From assembly GCF_024494685.1 (NCBI RefSeq), contig NZ_JANHDM010000006.1, forward strand, positions 62,001-126,000: a stretch of DNA of 64,000 nt, read 5' to 3'. Positions 55,588 through 64,000 of the stretch are shown piece after piece; position 1 is the stretch's first letter; each line of letters begins with the position of its first letter. The position numbers were made by a program, and so were the translations under genes. The notes under the pieces are model-generated. The model was not told the origin of the DNA, searched no databases, and worked only from the letters and a program-made list of their open reading frames with translations. This DNA comes from Halorubrum rubrum (GTDB lineage: Archaea > Halobacteriota > Halobacteria > Halobacteriales > Haloferacaceae).

Positions 55588-55747
55588 CACGGCAGAATCG
55601 CTCACTCCTTCGTCTTTATTGAACGATTCACTCACCCATGTGAACGACTCTCTGACGCCTTCCGGTATCGGTGAACCGTTCCGGGAGTTCCGAGGGGACG
55701 CCGCCGCTCCGATACGGTTTTGGCCCGGCCGCCGGAACGGCCGGTAG

Positions 55748-57118
55748 ATGCTGTCCCGACAGTTCGTCCGGGAGAACCCCGAGACCGTCCGCGAGGCGCT
55801 CGAGAACAAAGGCGTCGACGTGGACCTCGACCGGATACTCGACGTCGACGAGGAGTGGCGCGAGCTCAAGCGGCGCGGGGACGACCTGCGTCACGAGCGC
55901 AACGAGGTCTCCTCGCGGATCGGCGACCTCAAGGCCGCCGGCGAGGAGGCGGAGGCCCAGGAGGCCATCGAGCGCTCCGGGGAGCTCAAATCGGAGCTTC
56001 AGGAGGTCGAGGAGCGCGCCGAGGCGCTGGAGGCCGAACTCGAGTCGTCGCTTCTGGAACTCCCGCAGATCCCCCACGAGTCGGTGCCGGTCGGTGCCGA
56101 CGAGTCGGAGAACGCGGAGGTTCGTCGGGAGGGGTTCGACGACCGCCGCGCGCTCCCCGAGACGGTCGAACCCCACTACGACCTGGGCGAGCGGCTGGAG
56201 ATCCTCGACTTCGAGCGCGGCGCGAAGGTCGCCGGCGGCGGCTTCTACGTCGCGAAGGGCGACGGCGCGCGCTTAGAACACGCGCTGATCCAGTTCATGC
56301 TCGACGTCCACCGCGAGCAGGGGTACGAGGACGTCTTCCCGCCGATCCCGGTCAACTCCGCGTCGATGCGCGGGACCGGGCAGTTCCCCAAGTTCACTGA
56401 GGACGCCTACCGGCTCGAGGGGCGAAACGACGAGGCCTACGACGACGAGGACCTCTGGCTGCTCCCGACCGCGGAGGTCCCCGTCACGAACCTCCACCGC
56501 GAGGAGATCCTGCTCGGCGAGGACCTCCCACTCAAATACCAGGCGTACACGCCGAACTTCCGACAGGAGGCGGGCGAACACGGCACTGAGACCCGCGGGA
56601 TCGTCCGCGTCCACCAGTTCAACAAGGTGGAGATGGTGAACTTCGTGCGGCCCGAGGAGAGCTACGAGCGCTTCGAGGGGCTCGTCGACGAGGCCGAGGA
56701 GGTGCTCCGCCGGCTCGAGTTACCCTACCGCGTCCTGGAGATGTGTACCGGCGACCTCGGGTTCACGCAGGCGAAGAAGTACGACCTGGAGGTGTGGGCC
56801 CCAGCCGACGACATGGACGAGGGGCCCGAGGAGGGCGGTCGCTGGCTCGAGGTCTCCTCCGTCTCCAACTTCGAGGACTTCCAGGCCCGCAGAGCCGGGA
56901 TCCGCTTCCGCGAGGAGCACCACGAGTCCGCCGAGTTCCTCCACACGCTGAACGGTTCCGGGCTCGCGGTGCCCCGGATCGTCGTCGCCATCCTGGAGTA
57001 CTACCAGAACGACGACGGCACCGTCACCGTCCCCGAGCCGCTGCGGCCGTACATGGGCGGCACCGAGGTCATCGAGGGCCACGACGCGGTCGGCGAGACC
57101 AAACTCGGCGACGGGTAG
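55748..57118 (+). CDS. serS: Seryl-tRNA synthetase
   Basis: 456 residues. The N-terminal long antiparallel coiled coil that grips tRNA(Ser) covers about 30-105 ([19 protein letters not shown] onward). The class II catalytic core has motif 1 near [20 protein letters not shown], motif 2 [21 protein letters not shown] with Glu and Arg, and motif 3 [19 protein letters not shown] with Arg. This is the standard bacterial/haloarchaeal SerRS, not the methanogen type. The gene sits alone between two inverted copies of a GC-rich repeat. Confidence 0.97.
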   Translation: MLSRQFVRENPETVREALENKGVDVDLDRILDVDEEWRELKRRGDDLRHERNEVSSRIGDLKAAGEEAEAQEAIERSGELKSELQEVEERAEALEAELESSLLELPQIPHESVPVGADESENAEVRREGFDDRRALPETVEPHYDLGERLEILDFERGAKVAGGGFYVAKGDGARLEHALIQFMLDVHREQGYEDVFPPIPVNSASMRGTGQFPKFTEDAYRLEGRNDEAYDDEDLWLLPTAEVPVTNLHREEILLGEDLPLKYQAYTPNFRQEAGEHGTETRGIVRVHQFNKVEMVNFVRPEESYERFEGLVDEAEEVLRRLELPYRVLEMCTGDLGFTQAKKYDLEVWAPADDMDEGPEEGGRWLEVSSVSNFEDFQARRAGIRFREEHHESAEFLHTLNGSGLAVPRIVVAILEYYQNDDGTVTVPEPLRPYMGGTEVIEGHDAVGETKLGDG

Positions 57119-57200
57119 CCCGAGCGGTCCCATCGAACGCCTCGGCGGTTGCTGGATCGGTCGCGGTCAATGTAGGTGAGGGAATGAACGATCTCCTCGA

Positions 57201-57478
57201 CGGTGGCGCGCCGGTGAGCGGGTGCGGTAGCACCCGCGAACCGCCCGCGAGGGACGTCGCGAACGGTGCGAGGTGCGAACGAAGTGAGCACCTCGGTAGC
57301 GAGCGGTGAAACCGCGAGCAGTGAGCGACGAGGCTGGGGAGGTATGAGGTGTGGGGCGGTAGCGGTCGGCTGGGGCTTTGGAGGCGTTCTCCGTAGTCGG
57401 TTGTTTCACCGCGTACAGCCGAGCGACTGGGGCTTTGGAGATCGCCACCGCGCCAGCAACGATCCCGTTCTACTCACC
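57201..57478. repeat. Right arm of the inverted repeat flanking serS
   Basis: Begins CGGTGGCGCGCC (57201-57212), the reverse of the left-arm inner end, and finishes at the exact 25-bp terminus 57454-57478. It contains CTGGGGCTTTGGA twice (57370-57382, 57428-57440) against once in the left arm. It also has the palindromic core GAGCGGTGAAACCGCGAGCAG-like near 57300 and GGGGAGGTATGAGGTGTGG. Length is about 280 bases against about 340 on the left, so the copies differ by indels. It fills most of the 57119-57586 gap. Confidence 0.75.
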
Positions 57479-57586
57479 TCGATCACCACCGAAACACTCG
57501 TTCTACAAGCACTCGAAACGTAACGGTCGTTTCGGACGACGACGTACCCGAAGAGGAGGGTTTCAACTTCGTCGGTCGGGTCCAGT

Positions 57587-58156
57587 TCACTCGACCCCGA
57601 ACGGCTCCGCCTCGAACGAAAGCCGGACGGCCTCGCCCGACTCGAGATCGCCGGCGTCGACGACGCCGTCACCCGCCGCGAACCCCTCGTGGAGGTGTTC
57701 GTAGCTCCGGTCGACCGCCTCGACGATCACCTTCGTGTCGCCGACCACCGGCATGAAGTTGGTGTCGCCGTTCCACCGCGGGACGACGTGGGTGTGGAGG
57801 TGCTCGACCGAGCCGCCGGCCGCCCCGCCGCCGAGGTTGAGCCCGGTGTTGAACCCGTCCGGGTCGATCGCGCGGCGCGCGGCCGCGAGGGTCGCCGCCT
57901 TCAGCCGGGCGTGATCGAGCATCGTCTCGGCGTCGAGGTCGGTCCAGTCGCGGACGTGCGCGTTCGGGATCACCATCGCGTGTCCGGGGTTGTACGGCGC
58001 GTTGTTCAACAACACGTAGTTGCGGTCGCTGCGCGCGACGACGCGGGCCTCGCGGGCGTTCTCGCGGTCCGGCAGGACGCAGAACGGACAGCCGTCGATC
58101 GGGTCCGCGTCGCGTTCGACCCACTCGATCCGCCAGGGGGCGTAGATCCGGTCCAT
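57587..58156 (-). CDS. HIT-family (histidine triad) nucleotide hydrolase
   Basis: 189 residues. HIT domain with an N-terminal CPFCVLPDRENAREA zinc-like Cys pair, then VLLNNAPYNPGHAMVIPNAH and NTGLNLGGGAAGGSVEHLHTHVVPRW. The last holds the HxHxH triad with catalytic His. Fhit/GalT-like branch by length. It hydrolyses or transfers nucleoside monophosphates, for example from Ap4A-type compounds. A Val/Asp-rich C-terminal extension lies past the triad. It is convergent with the serS repeat. Confidence 0.93.
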   Translation of the reverse strand: MDRIYAPWRIEWVERDADPIDGCPFCVLPDRENAREARVVARSDRNYVLLNNAPYNPGHAMVIPNAHVRDWTDLDAETMLDHARLKAATLAAARRAIDPDGFNTGLNLGGGAAGGSVEHLHTHVVPRWNGDTNFMPVVGDTKVIVEAVDRSYEHLHEGFAAGDGVVDAGDLESGEAVRLSFEAEPFGVE

Positions 58157-58301
58157 ACCGGACCGTCGCGCCGCGGGCGTTTCAAGGGCGGCGATCGGGC
58201 TGAACCGGCAGCGATCGGGACGGACCGAGCGGGGATCGCGGCGTTCCAGACCCGACCCGGACCGGGCCGGACCGGGCCGGATCGAGTCGATCAGGGCGGA
58301 T

Positions 58302-59480
58302 TCAGTCGAACTCGACGCCGGAGAACTCGAAGCGTGCGCCCCCGTCCGTGCTCTCGACGACGCGGACGTCCCAGCCGTGTGCTCGGGCGATCTCCGCGAC
58401 GATCGCGAGGCCGAACCCGGTTCCCTCCTCGGCGGTCGAGTACCCGCTCTCGAGGACGCGTTCGCGTTCGGACTCGGGGATTCCGGGGCCGTCGTCGGCG
58501 ACGTAGAAGCCGTCGCGGTCGGGAAGCGTCCCGACCGTCACCGTCACGTCCTCGCCGCCGTGCTCGACACTGTCGCCGGGCGAAGCCCGGCTGCCCGTGG
58601 AACCGTGTTCCACGCTGTTCCGAAACAGGTTCTCGAACAGCTGGCGGAGCCGGTCTGGATCGCCCGCGAGCGGCGGCACGTCCTCGACGGAGAGCGTCGC
58701 GTCGCCGGTCGAGAACTCCTTCCAGCAGACGCGACTCAACTCCGCGGGGTGGACCGTCTCCGTCGCGTCGATCGCCTCGCCCTGGCGGGCGAGCGTCAAC
58801 AGGTCGTCGATCAGCGCCTCCATCCGGGCGTGGGCGTCCGCGATCGCCCGTAACCGATCCCCGTCGTCGCGCTCGTCTCGGACCAACTCGAGGTTCCCGC
58901 GAGCGACCGAAAGCGGGTTTCTGAGGTCGTGAGAGACGACGCCGGCGAACCGCTCCAGCTGTGCGTTCTGACGTTCGAGCTCACGCTCGTTCGCCTCGAG
59001 CTCGCGGGTCCGGTCCTCGAGCTGTTCCGTTCTGATCGCCGTCCGCACCCGCTGGATCCCGATCACGAATCCGCCCACGGAGCCGAGCGTCAAGCCGATC
59101 GCCTGGGTGCCGATCGACCACTCGACGCTTATCCCCGGATGGAGGTCACGGAGCGCGATGAACCCGTACATCACCACGACGCCGCCGAGCGCCCACGCGG
59201 CGATTCGCGGGTAGTAACGCGCCGGGATCCCGGATCGAGGCAACCAGTATCCGCCGTACACGAAGGTGACTCCCGGTATCCAGAAGAGGACGATGTCGAG
59301 GACTGCCACGAGGGCGGACCCGCCGTCGCGAACCGCATCGATCGCCAGCGCGGTCCCGACGAGGAGGAAGAGCGCGCCCGCGACGCAGATCGAGAGCGAT
59401 AGCGGAGAGCCCTCGTCGGAGGATCCGGATCCCTCGCCAACCGGATCGGGCTGCCGACCGGGTGAACGCGACGCACCCAT
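58302..59480 (-). CDS. Membrane sensor histidine kinase
   Basis: 392 residues. Four or five hydrophobic helices at about 28-155 (LSICVAGALFLLVGTALAI, VLDIVLFWIPGVTFVYGGYW, and others) form the sensor. A coiled coil RELEANERELERQNAQLERF follows. HisKA has the phosphoacceptor in FAGVVSHDLRNPLSVARGN. HATPase has N box NLFRNSVEHG, G1 DDGPGIPESE and G2 GTGFGLAIV. Haloarchaeal kinases of this design often lack an adjacent regulator; none is seen here. Ligand unknown. CheF lies just upstream. Confidence 0.92.
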   Translation of the reverse strand: MGASRSPGRQPDPVGEGSGSSDEGSPLSLSICVAGALFLLVGTALAIDAVRDGGSALVAVLDIVLFWIPGVTFVYGGYWLPRSGIPARYYPRIAAWALGGVVVMYGFIALRDLHPGISVEWSIGTQAIGLTLGSVGGFVIGIQRVRTAIRTEQLEDRTRELEANERELERQNAQLERFAGVVSHDLRNPLSVARGNLELVRDERDDGDRLRAIADAHARMEALIDDLLTLARQGEAIDATETVHPAELSRVCWKEFSTGDATLSVEDVPPLAGDPDRLRQLFENLFRNSVEHGSTGSRASPGDSVEHGGEDVTVTVGTLPDRDGFYVADDGPGIPESERERVLESGYSTAEEGTGFGLAIVAEIARAHGWDVRVVESTDGGARFEFSGVEFD

Positions 59481-59556
59481 GTGGGGACAACTGACGCCGC
59501 TATCCGGGAAATACCTGTGGGTGATGTGATCACGGAGTCGGGATCGAGCGGCCGGG

Positions 59557-60426
59557 TCAGGAGTTGATCGATTCGAGGTACGTCGTGACGGCCATCCGTC
59601 CCTTTCGGGTCAGCGTCGCGCCCGTCTCGCCGTCGACGACGAGTCCGGACTCCCGGAGCGAGTCGAGGATCATCGACGTTCGGGTGGCGTCGCCGGTGAC
59701 GACCTGCGAGACCGACGCCTCGCCGCCGGCGGCGTAGATGGACACGAGGACCTCCAGTTCGTCCTCGGTCGGGTCGAGCTCCTCGACTTCGGTTTGGACC
59801 TCCTCGTACTCGAGCCTGATGTACCGCCCGAGCACGTTGAGCGTTCGTTCGTCGGGCACCGTGACGATCGACGTGACGGTCCGGTTCTCCGGGACGTGCC
59901 GGAAGACGAGCGCAGGCCGGCGCTTTCCGGCGAGCGTCCGGCTCGTCCGGTCGTAGTCGATGACCGTCGAGAGATCCACCGAGAACGACTCGTCGTCCCC
60001 CACGAACCCGATCGAACCGGGCGACGGTGACACTCTCGCGGTCCGGTCGGTCACGTCCGTGACCCGGCCGCCGACCTTCGCGGGATGCCTGACGGTCACC
60101 GTCACGTCCCGCAACAGCGCCTTGAACAGGAGACGAGTGAACCGCTCCATGTCGTCCGGCTCGCCCTCGACGAGCGCGGTCGACCGGGTTCCGGCACGCT
60201 CGTAGGCGACGGTCACGCTGTCGCTGAAGAACGACGTGAGCTCTCCCGGAACGGTCCCGACCACCACGTCGAACACCCGCGAGAGCGGGATCGTCGTCCG
60301 GGCGTCCGCGGTCGCGAGCACGAGGCGACGCTGACTCAACAGCACTCGGCCGCGAATCGGATCGTCGCTTTCGACGTCGGACGCGTGAACCCTCCCGACG
60401 AAATCGGCCACTACCGACTCCTCCAT
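59557..60426 (-). CDS. CheF-family chemotaxis adaptor
   Basis: 289 residues. N-terminal two thirds (about 1-200) form a beta-rich region with VADFVGRVHASDVESDDPIRGRVLLSQRRLVL and KALLRDVTVTVRHPAKVGG. A C-terminal winged-helix-like end follows (DELEVLVSIYAAGGEASVSQVV, then LVVDGETGATLTRKGRMAV). This matches CheF as I recall it. CheF proteins connect phosphorylated CheY with the archaellum motor in haloarchaea. No archaellum genes are here, so it may be a distant CheF paralogue. It has its own promoter. Confidence 0.8.
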   Translation of the reverse strand: MEESVVADFVGRVHASDVESDDPIRGRVLLSQRRLVLATADARTTIPLSRVFDVVVGTVPGELTSFFSDSVTVAYERAGTRSTALVEGEPDDMERFTRLLFKALLRDVTVTVRHPAKVGGRVTDVTDRTARVSPSPGSIGFVGDDESFSVDLSTVIDYDRTSRTLAGKRRPALVFRHVPENRTVTSIVTVPDERTLNVLGRYIRLEYEEVQTEVEELDPTEDELEVLVSIYAAGGEASVSQVVTGDATRTSMILDSLRESGLVVDGETGATLTRKGRMAVTTYLESINS

Positions 60427-60450
60427 CGACCGTAGCTGTGGAGAGGGATA

Positions 60451-60460
60451 CCTTTAGCCT
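60451..60460 (-). promoter_or_regulatory. TATA-like box for cheF-family gene
   Basis: AAGGCTAAAG on the minus strand, 25-34 nt before the ATG at 60426. Confidence 0.4.
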
Positions 60461-60591
60461 TACTCGTACTCTCTCAGAGATGATATCCGCCGCTCGCCGC
60501 GTTCGTCCCGGTTTCCAGGTCTGCGAACGGCGGCGTTCCGACGGAGGGATGCCGGGTCGTGCGTTGCCGGATCACGGCAGGAACAGCAAAG

Positions 60592-60598
60592 CCTAATG
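60592..60598 (+). promoter_or_regulatory. TATA-like box for ferredoxin
   Basis: CCTAATG, 25-31 nt before the ATG at 60623. Confidence 0.35.
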
Positions 60599-60622
60599 AG
60601 GTGGGGGTTGAACTCACGGCTG

Positions 60623-61012
60623 ATGCCCACTGTAGAATACCTCAACTACGAAGTGCTCGACGACCACGGTTGGTCGATGGACGACGACGACCTCTTCGCG
60701 GAGGCCGCCGACGCCGGCCTCGACGCGGAGGACTACGGAACCCTCGAGGTCAACCAGGGCGAGTACATCCTCGAAGCGGCCGAGGCGCAGGGCTACGACT
60801 GGCCCTTCTCGTGTCGCGCCGGGGCGTGTGCGAACTGCGCGTCCATCGTCAAGGAGGGCGAGATCGAGATGGACATGCAACAGATCCTCTCCGACGAGGA
60901 GGTCGAAGAGAAGAACGTCCGGCTGACCTGTATCGGCAGCCCGGCCGCCGACGAGGTCAAGATCGTCTACAACGCGAAACACCTCGATTACCTCCAGAAC
61001 CGCGTCATCTAA
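60623..61012 (+). CDS. Haloarchaeal [2Fe-2S] ferredoxin
   Basis: Start at [11 protein letters not shown] (60623); 129 residues, the usual haloarchaeal length. An acidic inserted segment (about 15-40, [20 protein letters not shown]) is characteristic of halophile ferredoxins. The plant-type Cys cluster reads [19 protein letters not shown] with the fourth Cys in RLTCIGSP. It is the electron acceptor of the 2-oxoacid:ferredoxin oxidoreductases (established for haloarchaea). Single-gene unit. Confidence 0.95.
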   Translation: MPTVEYLNYEVLDDHGWSMDDDDLFAEAADAGLDAEDYGTLEVNQGEYILEAAEAQGYDWPFSCRAGACANCASIVKEGEIEMDMQQILSDEEVEEKNVRLTCIGSPAADEVKIVYNAKHLDYLQNRVI

Positions 61013-61156
61013 ACGACGGCGTCGCTCGCGTGTGATCGACACGAGCCGACCCGATCGCCGAAACCCTCCCCGTCACGTCGGGGGCGTCCCGTCGGATCTC
61101 TTCGGGCTGCCCCCGTCTCGACCCGCCGATCCGGGAACGGCGGGCGAGCACTTCCA

Positions 61157-62341
61157 TTACTCGATGAACGCTCGAACCGCCTCCTCGAGCACGCCTCTCG
61201 CGATCTCGGCGTCCGCGAGGTCGATCGACTCGTCGACGGTGTGTGCCTGATCGAGGTCGCCGGGCCCCCACGTCACCGCCGGAATCCCCGCGTCGTTGAC
61301 GAAGTTCCGCGCGTCGGTGGCGGCCTCGATCCCCCACGGCTCGCCGACGCCGCCGTCACCTCCGACCGCCTCGACGGACCGATCGCGGAGGCTCGTCGCC
61401 AGCGGGTGGTCGATCGGGATCGACGAGGAGGCGTACGTCTGGATCCGCGTCCACGTCGTCTCGACGCCGCGTTCCTCTCGGACGCGCTCGAGCAGCGCCT
61501 CGACCTCGGCGTCGATCGCGTCCGGGTCCTCTCCGGGGAGCACCCGCCTGTCGAGGACGACCTCGGCGCGGTCCGGGACCACCGCGAGGTTCGACCCGGT
61601 CCCCGCCTCGATCTCGGTCACCGTCGCGAACGCCCCGCCACACAGCGAACCCCCCCGGTCGCGGAGCTCGGCGTCGTACTCGCCGATCGCGTCGAGCAGC
61701 GGCCGCGCCTCGTCGATCGCGTTCGTCCCGGCGTCGGGCTGGCTCGCGTGCGTCGCCACGCCCTCGACGACGATCCGGTAGACCGAGAGGCCCTTGGTGC
61801 TCGTCGCGACGCGGAAGTCGGTGGGCTCGAGCACGATCCCGTAGTCGCCGTCGAACCCCCGTTCGAGGAGGGTGAGGGTGCCGGGATCGGCGGTTTCCTC
61901 TCCCATCGCCGCGTGGACGACGACGGATCCCGACAGCTCGCCGGACCGGATCTCGGGCGCGAGATCGCGGGCGACGAGCATCGCGAGCGCGACCCCGGTC
62001 TTCATGTCGGCGCTCCCCCGGCCGTAGAGCCGACCGTCCTCGATCGTGCCCGCGTAGGGGTCGGCCGTCCACGCCTCGGGGTCGCCCGCGGGAACCACGT
62101 CGAGGTGCCCGTTCAACACCACCGTCGGCCCCCCCTCGCCCACGCGGGCTCCGACCTGCTGACGGTCCGGATCCGGCTCCTCGAGCAGCGTCGCCTCGAT
62201 CCCCTGCTCGCGGAACCAGTCGTACACGAACTCGGCGGCTGCCCCCTCGTTTCCGGGCGGGTTCTCCGTGGGGATCCGAACGAGATCGCGGGCGAGTTCG
62301 GCGAGTTCCGTCGAGAACTCCGACACCGACTCCTCACTCAC
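61157..62341 (-). CDS. M20-family deacylase (ArgE/DapE-like)
   Basis: GTG at 62341 (VSEESVSEFS) is taken as start; an ATG at 62398 would add 19 Arg/Pro-rich residues that look like leader. 394 residues. Metal motifs: VVLNGHLDVVPAGD (His), YGRGSADMKTGVALAML (Asp), MGEETADPG (Glu) and VLEPTDF. The dimerisation domain covers about 170-280. It probably hydrolyses an N-acyl amino acid; the substrate is undefined. It is the third M20 gene in the window and not in a biosynthetic operon. Confidence 0.87.
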   Translation of the reverse strand: MSEESVSEFSTELAELARDLVRIPTENPPGNEGAAAEFVYDWFREQGIEATLLEEPDPDRQQVGARVGEGGPTVVLNGHLDVVPAGDPEAWTADPYAGTIEDGRLYGRGSADMKTGVALAMLVARDLAPEIRSGELSGSVVVHAAMGEETADPGTLTLLERGFDGDYGIVLEPTDFRVATSTKGLSVYRIVVEGVATHASQPDAGTNAIDEARPLLDAIGEYDAELRDRGGSLCGGAFATVTEIEAGTGSNLAVVPDRAEVVLDRRVLPGEDPDAIDAEVEALLERVREERGVETTWTRIQTYASSSIPIDHPLATSLRDRSVEAVGGDGGVGEPWGIEAATDARNFVNDAGIPAVTWGPGDLDQAHTVDESIDLADAEIARGVLEEAVRAFIE

Positions 62342-62549
62342 GGGCCACCACCCGAGCGGACGTCGTCGCGGTCGGCAGAGAGGATCGATCGTCGTCACCG
62401 TGGGTCGGCGGATCGCGTGCGGTCATCGTCTCCCACTCGCGAGCGCCGATCGATAAACCCCTCGGCGGCGTGCCGGGATCCGACTGAGTCGTTCGACGGT
62501 ATCGCGTCGACGCGGTCCGCCGCGCGTGCGCCGTCGGGACGGGTCGATC

Positions 62550-62557
62550 GTTTAAGT
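62550..62557 (+). promoter_or_regulatory. TATA-like box upstream of the leader ORF
   Basis: GTTTAAGT, 25-32 nt before the ATG of the 16-codon leader at 62582. It is 69-76 nt before the main gene, which would therefore be translated from an internal Shine-Dalgarno. Confidence 0.45.
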
Positions 62558-62581
62558 GGGTGCGCACAGAGACGGGTAGAC

Positions 62582-62632
62582 ATGCGTCTTCCTCGCTCGA
62601 ACGGTGACACGACCCGGAGGCTGCGATGGTAG
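62582..62632 (+). CDS. Short leader ORF overlapping the CNNM gene start
   Basis: ATG at 62582 reads MRLPRSNGDTTRRLRW and stops at TAG 62630-62632. Its end overlaps the ATG of the downstream membrane protein at 62626 in another frame. The TATA-like box fits a leaderless start at this ATG. The internal GGAGG at 62616-62620 would serve the main gene. The four Arg codons make a stalling or coupling role possible. It is too short for homology to judge. Confidence 0.35.
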   Translation: MRLPRSNGDTTRRLRW

Positions 62633-63954
62633 ATCTCGTCGTCTCCGGGTCGCGGCTCCTGCTCGCGTTGGTGTTGGTCGCGCTGAACGGCTTCTTCGTC
62701 GCCTCGGAGTTCGCGTTCGTCCGGATCCGCTCGACGTCGGTCGAACAGCTCGCCGAGGAGGGGCGTCCGGGCGCGGACACCCTCGAGGAGGTGATGGCGA
62801 ACCTCGACAACTACCTCGCGGTGACCCAACTCGGGATCACCCTCGCGTCGCTCGGCCTCGGGTGGGCCGGCGAGCCCGCCGTCGCCTCGCTCATCGAGCC
62901 CCTCCTGGAGTCGGTCCTCCCGGCGAACCTCATCCACCTCGTCGCGTTCGCGATCGGGTTCAGCTTCATCACCTTCCTCCACGTCGTCTTCGGGGAACTC
63001 GCGCCGAAGACGATCGCCATCGCGCAGGCCGAGCGGCTCTCGCTTTTCGTCGCGCCACCGATGAAGCTCTGTTATCTGCTGTTTTACCCCGGACTCGTCG
63101 TGTTCAACGGGACCGCGAACGCGTTCACAAGCCTGATCGGCGTCCCGCCGGCCTCCGAAACCGACGAGACGCTCGACGAACGGGAGATCCGTCGGGTGTT
63201 GGCCCGAGCGGGCGAGGCGGGTCACCTCGAGGAGTCGGAAGTGGAGATGATAGAGCGCGTCTTCGAGACGGACGATATCCCGGTCACGACGGTCATGGTT
63301 CCGGGTCCCGACGTGGTGAGCGTCCCGACGGACGCGACCGTCCCGGAGCTTCGGGAGACGGTACGTGAGGCGGGCCACACGCGCTACCCGGTCGTCACGG
63401 CCGACGACGGGGGACGAGTCGTCGGCTTCCTCGACGTGAAGGACCTCCTCGAGGCGATCGGTCCCGACGAGGACGCCACGACCGCCGACGACCTCGCTCG
63501 CGAGGTACTCGTCGTCCCGGAGACGACGACGGTCGCGGAGTTGCTCGTGCGGTTCCAGGACGAATCCCGGCAGCTGGCGGTCGTGATAGACGAGTGGGGC
63601 GCGTTCGAGGGACTCGTCACCATCGAGGACGCAGTCGAGACCATCGTCGGCGAGCTCCGCGACGGGTTCGACATCCCCGGTCGGGAGCCCTCGATCCGAC
63701 GGTCCAGCGATGACGGGTACGAGATCGACGGCGGCGTCCCGCTGTCGGCGGTCAACGACGCGCTCGGCGTCGACTTCGACGGTGCGGGCTTCGAGACCCT
63801 CGGCGGGCTGGTGTTGGACCGGCTCGGTCGCCCGCCCGAGGTCGGCGACGCCGTCTCCGAGGGCGACTACGCGATCGAGGTGTCGGCGGTCGACGGCGCA
63901 CGCGTCTCTACGGTCCGGATCCGCAAGGAGGAGTCGTCGGGCGGGGAGACGTAA
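62626..63954 (+). CDS. CNNM/CorC-HlyC-type membrane protein with CBS domains
   Basis: 442 residues. The N-terminal CNNM/DUF21 domain has four membrane helices (about 5-190), including LVLVALNGFFVASEFAFVRIR and FITFLHVVFGELAPKTIAIAQAE. A CBS pair (about 215-335) has TTVMVPGPDVVSVP, then RYPVVTADDGGRVVGFLDVKDLL. The C-terminal CorC/HlyC domain (about 345-430) is near DGGVPLSAVNDALGVDFDGAG. The family is linked to magnesium/sodium transport or efflux and was once called hemolysin. Translation probably starts from GGAGG at 62616 within the leader ORF. Confidence 0.92.
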   Translation: MVDLVVSGSRLLLALVLVALNGFFVASEFAFVRIRSTSVEQLAEEGRPGADTLEEVMANLDNYLAVTQLGITLASLGLGWAGEPAVASLIEPLLESVLPANLIHLVAFAIGFSFITFLHVVFGELAPKTIAIAQAERLSLFVAPPMKLCYLLFYPGLVVFNGTANAFTSLIGVPPASETDETLDEREIRRVLARAGEAGHLEESEVEMIERVFETDDIPVTTVMVPGPDVVSVPTDATVPELRETVREAGHTRYPVVTADDGGRVVGFLDVKDLLEAIGPDEDATTADDLAREVLVVPETTTVAELLVRFQDESRQLAVVIDEWGAFEGLVTIEDAVETIVGELRDGFDIPGREPSIRRSSDDGYEIDGGVPLSAVNDALGVDFDGAGFETLGGLVLDRLGRPPEVGDAVSEGDYAIEVSAVDGARVSTVRIRKEESSGGET

Positions 63955-64000
63955 CGTCTCGCGATCTGTCGGCACGACGACCGCGCGGGACGGTGCCACG

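Noticed and set aside
55120-55740. Alternating GC-rich palindromes considered as CRISPR
   Set aside because: The palindromic words are unevenly spaced and not separated by unique spacers; no cas genes are in the window.

Overview
The window is chromosomal DNA from an extremely halophilic archaeon. The DNA is very GC-rich. The predicted proteins are strikingly acidic (Asp/Glu-rich DnaK tail, acidic linkers, haloarchaeal ferredoxin with an acidic N-terminal extension). Several genes belong to archaeal families: aMBF1, aIF1/SUI1, the UbiA-type ether-lipid prenyltransferase, a 214-residue triosephosphate isomerase, XPB helicase, CheF and a volactin/salactin-type actin. Many genes have a TATA-like box 22-35 nt before the start codon and no Shine-Dalgarno, the usual leaderless arrangement. 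A diaminopimelate lysine operon and the style of the dispersed repeats suggest a Halorubrum-like member of the Haloferacales; that placement is inference.

Layout. 1-5.4 kb: lysine/DAP operon dapA(end)-dapB-dapD-lysA-dapF-dapE, mostly with overlapping stops and starts. 5.4-13.5 kb: Zn-ribbon protein, methyltransferase, ABC exporter, a probable surface-protein remnant, NYN-domain protein, a GH68 fructan enzyme, an AMP-ligase-like protein with a cupin, and DnaJ. 13.6-19.1 kb: DnaK, TpiA, DICT protein, MBF1, aldo/keto reductase. 19.2-28.1 kb: a Cys-ended orphan, XPB helicase, a ThDP enzyme, a Gfo/Idh dehydrogenase, a DUF418 membrane protein, a FAH-family hydrolase and a MoaD fusion ending in Gly-Gly. 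28.1-28.9 kb: gene-poor, lower-GC DNA with a possible insertion-sequence remnant.

28.7-38.5 kb is the most distinctive part: an apparent sulfide-oxidation island. One arm (minus strand) carries an HTH regulator, a two-domain sulfurtransferase and a small ORF. A second minus-strand operon encodes cytochrome bd oxidase (cydA, cydB) plus a small two-helix membrane protein. The divergent plus-strand arm has a small membrane protein, a TusA-like sulfur carrier, and two successive pairs of sulfide:quinone-reductase-like flavoprotein plus DUF1641 protein. The simplest reading is sulfide -> SQR -> quinone -> bd oxidase -> O2, with TusA and the rhodanese handling the sulfane sulfur.

38.7-48.2 kb: AIM24-like protein, polysaccharide deacetylase divergent from an M20 hydrolase, a zinc-finger protein, a methyl-accepting transducer, about 1 kb of gene-poor DNA, the actin homologue, a lipid prenyltransferase and aIF1. 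48.3-54.2 kb: a MoxR-DUF58-transglutaminase operon and dihydroorotase. 54.3-58.2 kb: two small membrane proteins, an IS-like hairpin, and serS bracketed by a long imperfect inverted repeat, then a HIT protein. 58.3-64 kb: sensor kinase, CheF, ferredoxin, a third M20 hydrolase, and a CNNM/HlyC-type membrane protein preceded by an overlapping short leader ORF. I saw no rRNA, tRNA or CRISPR array.
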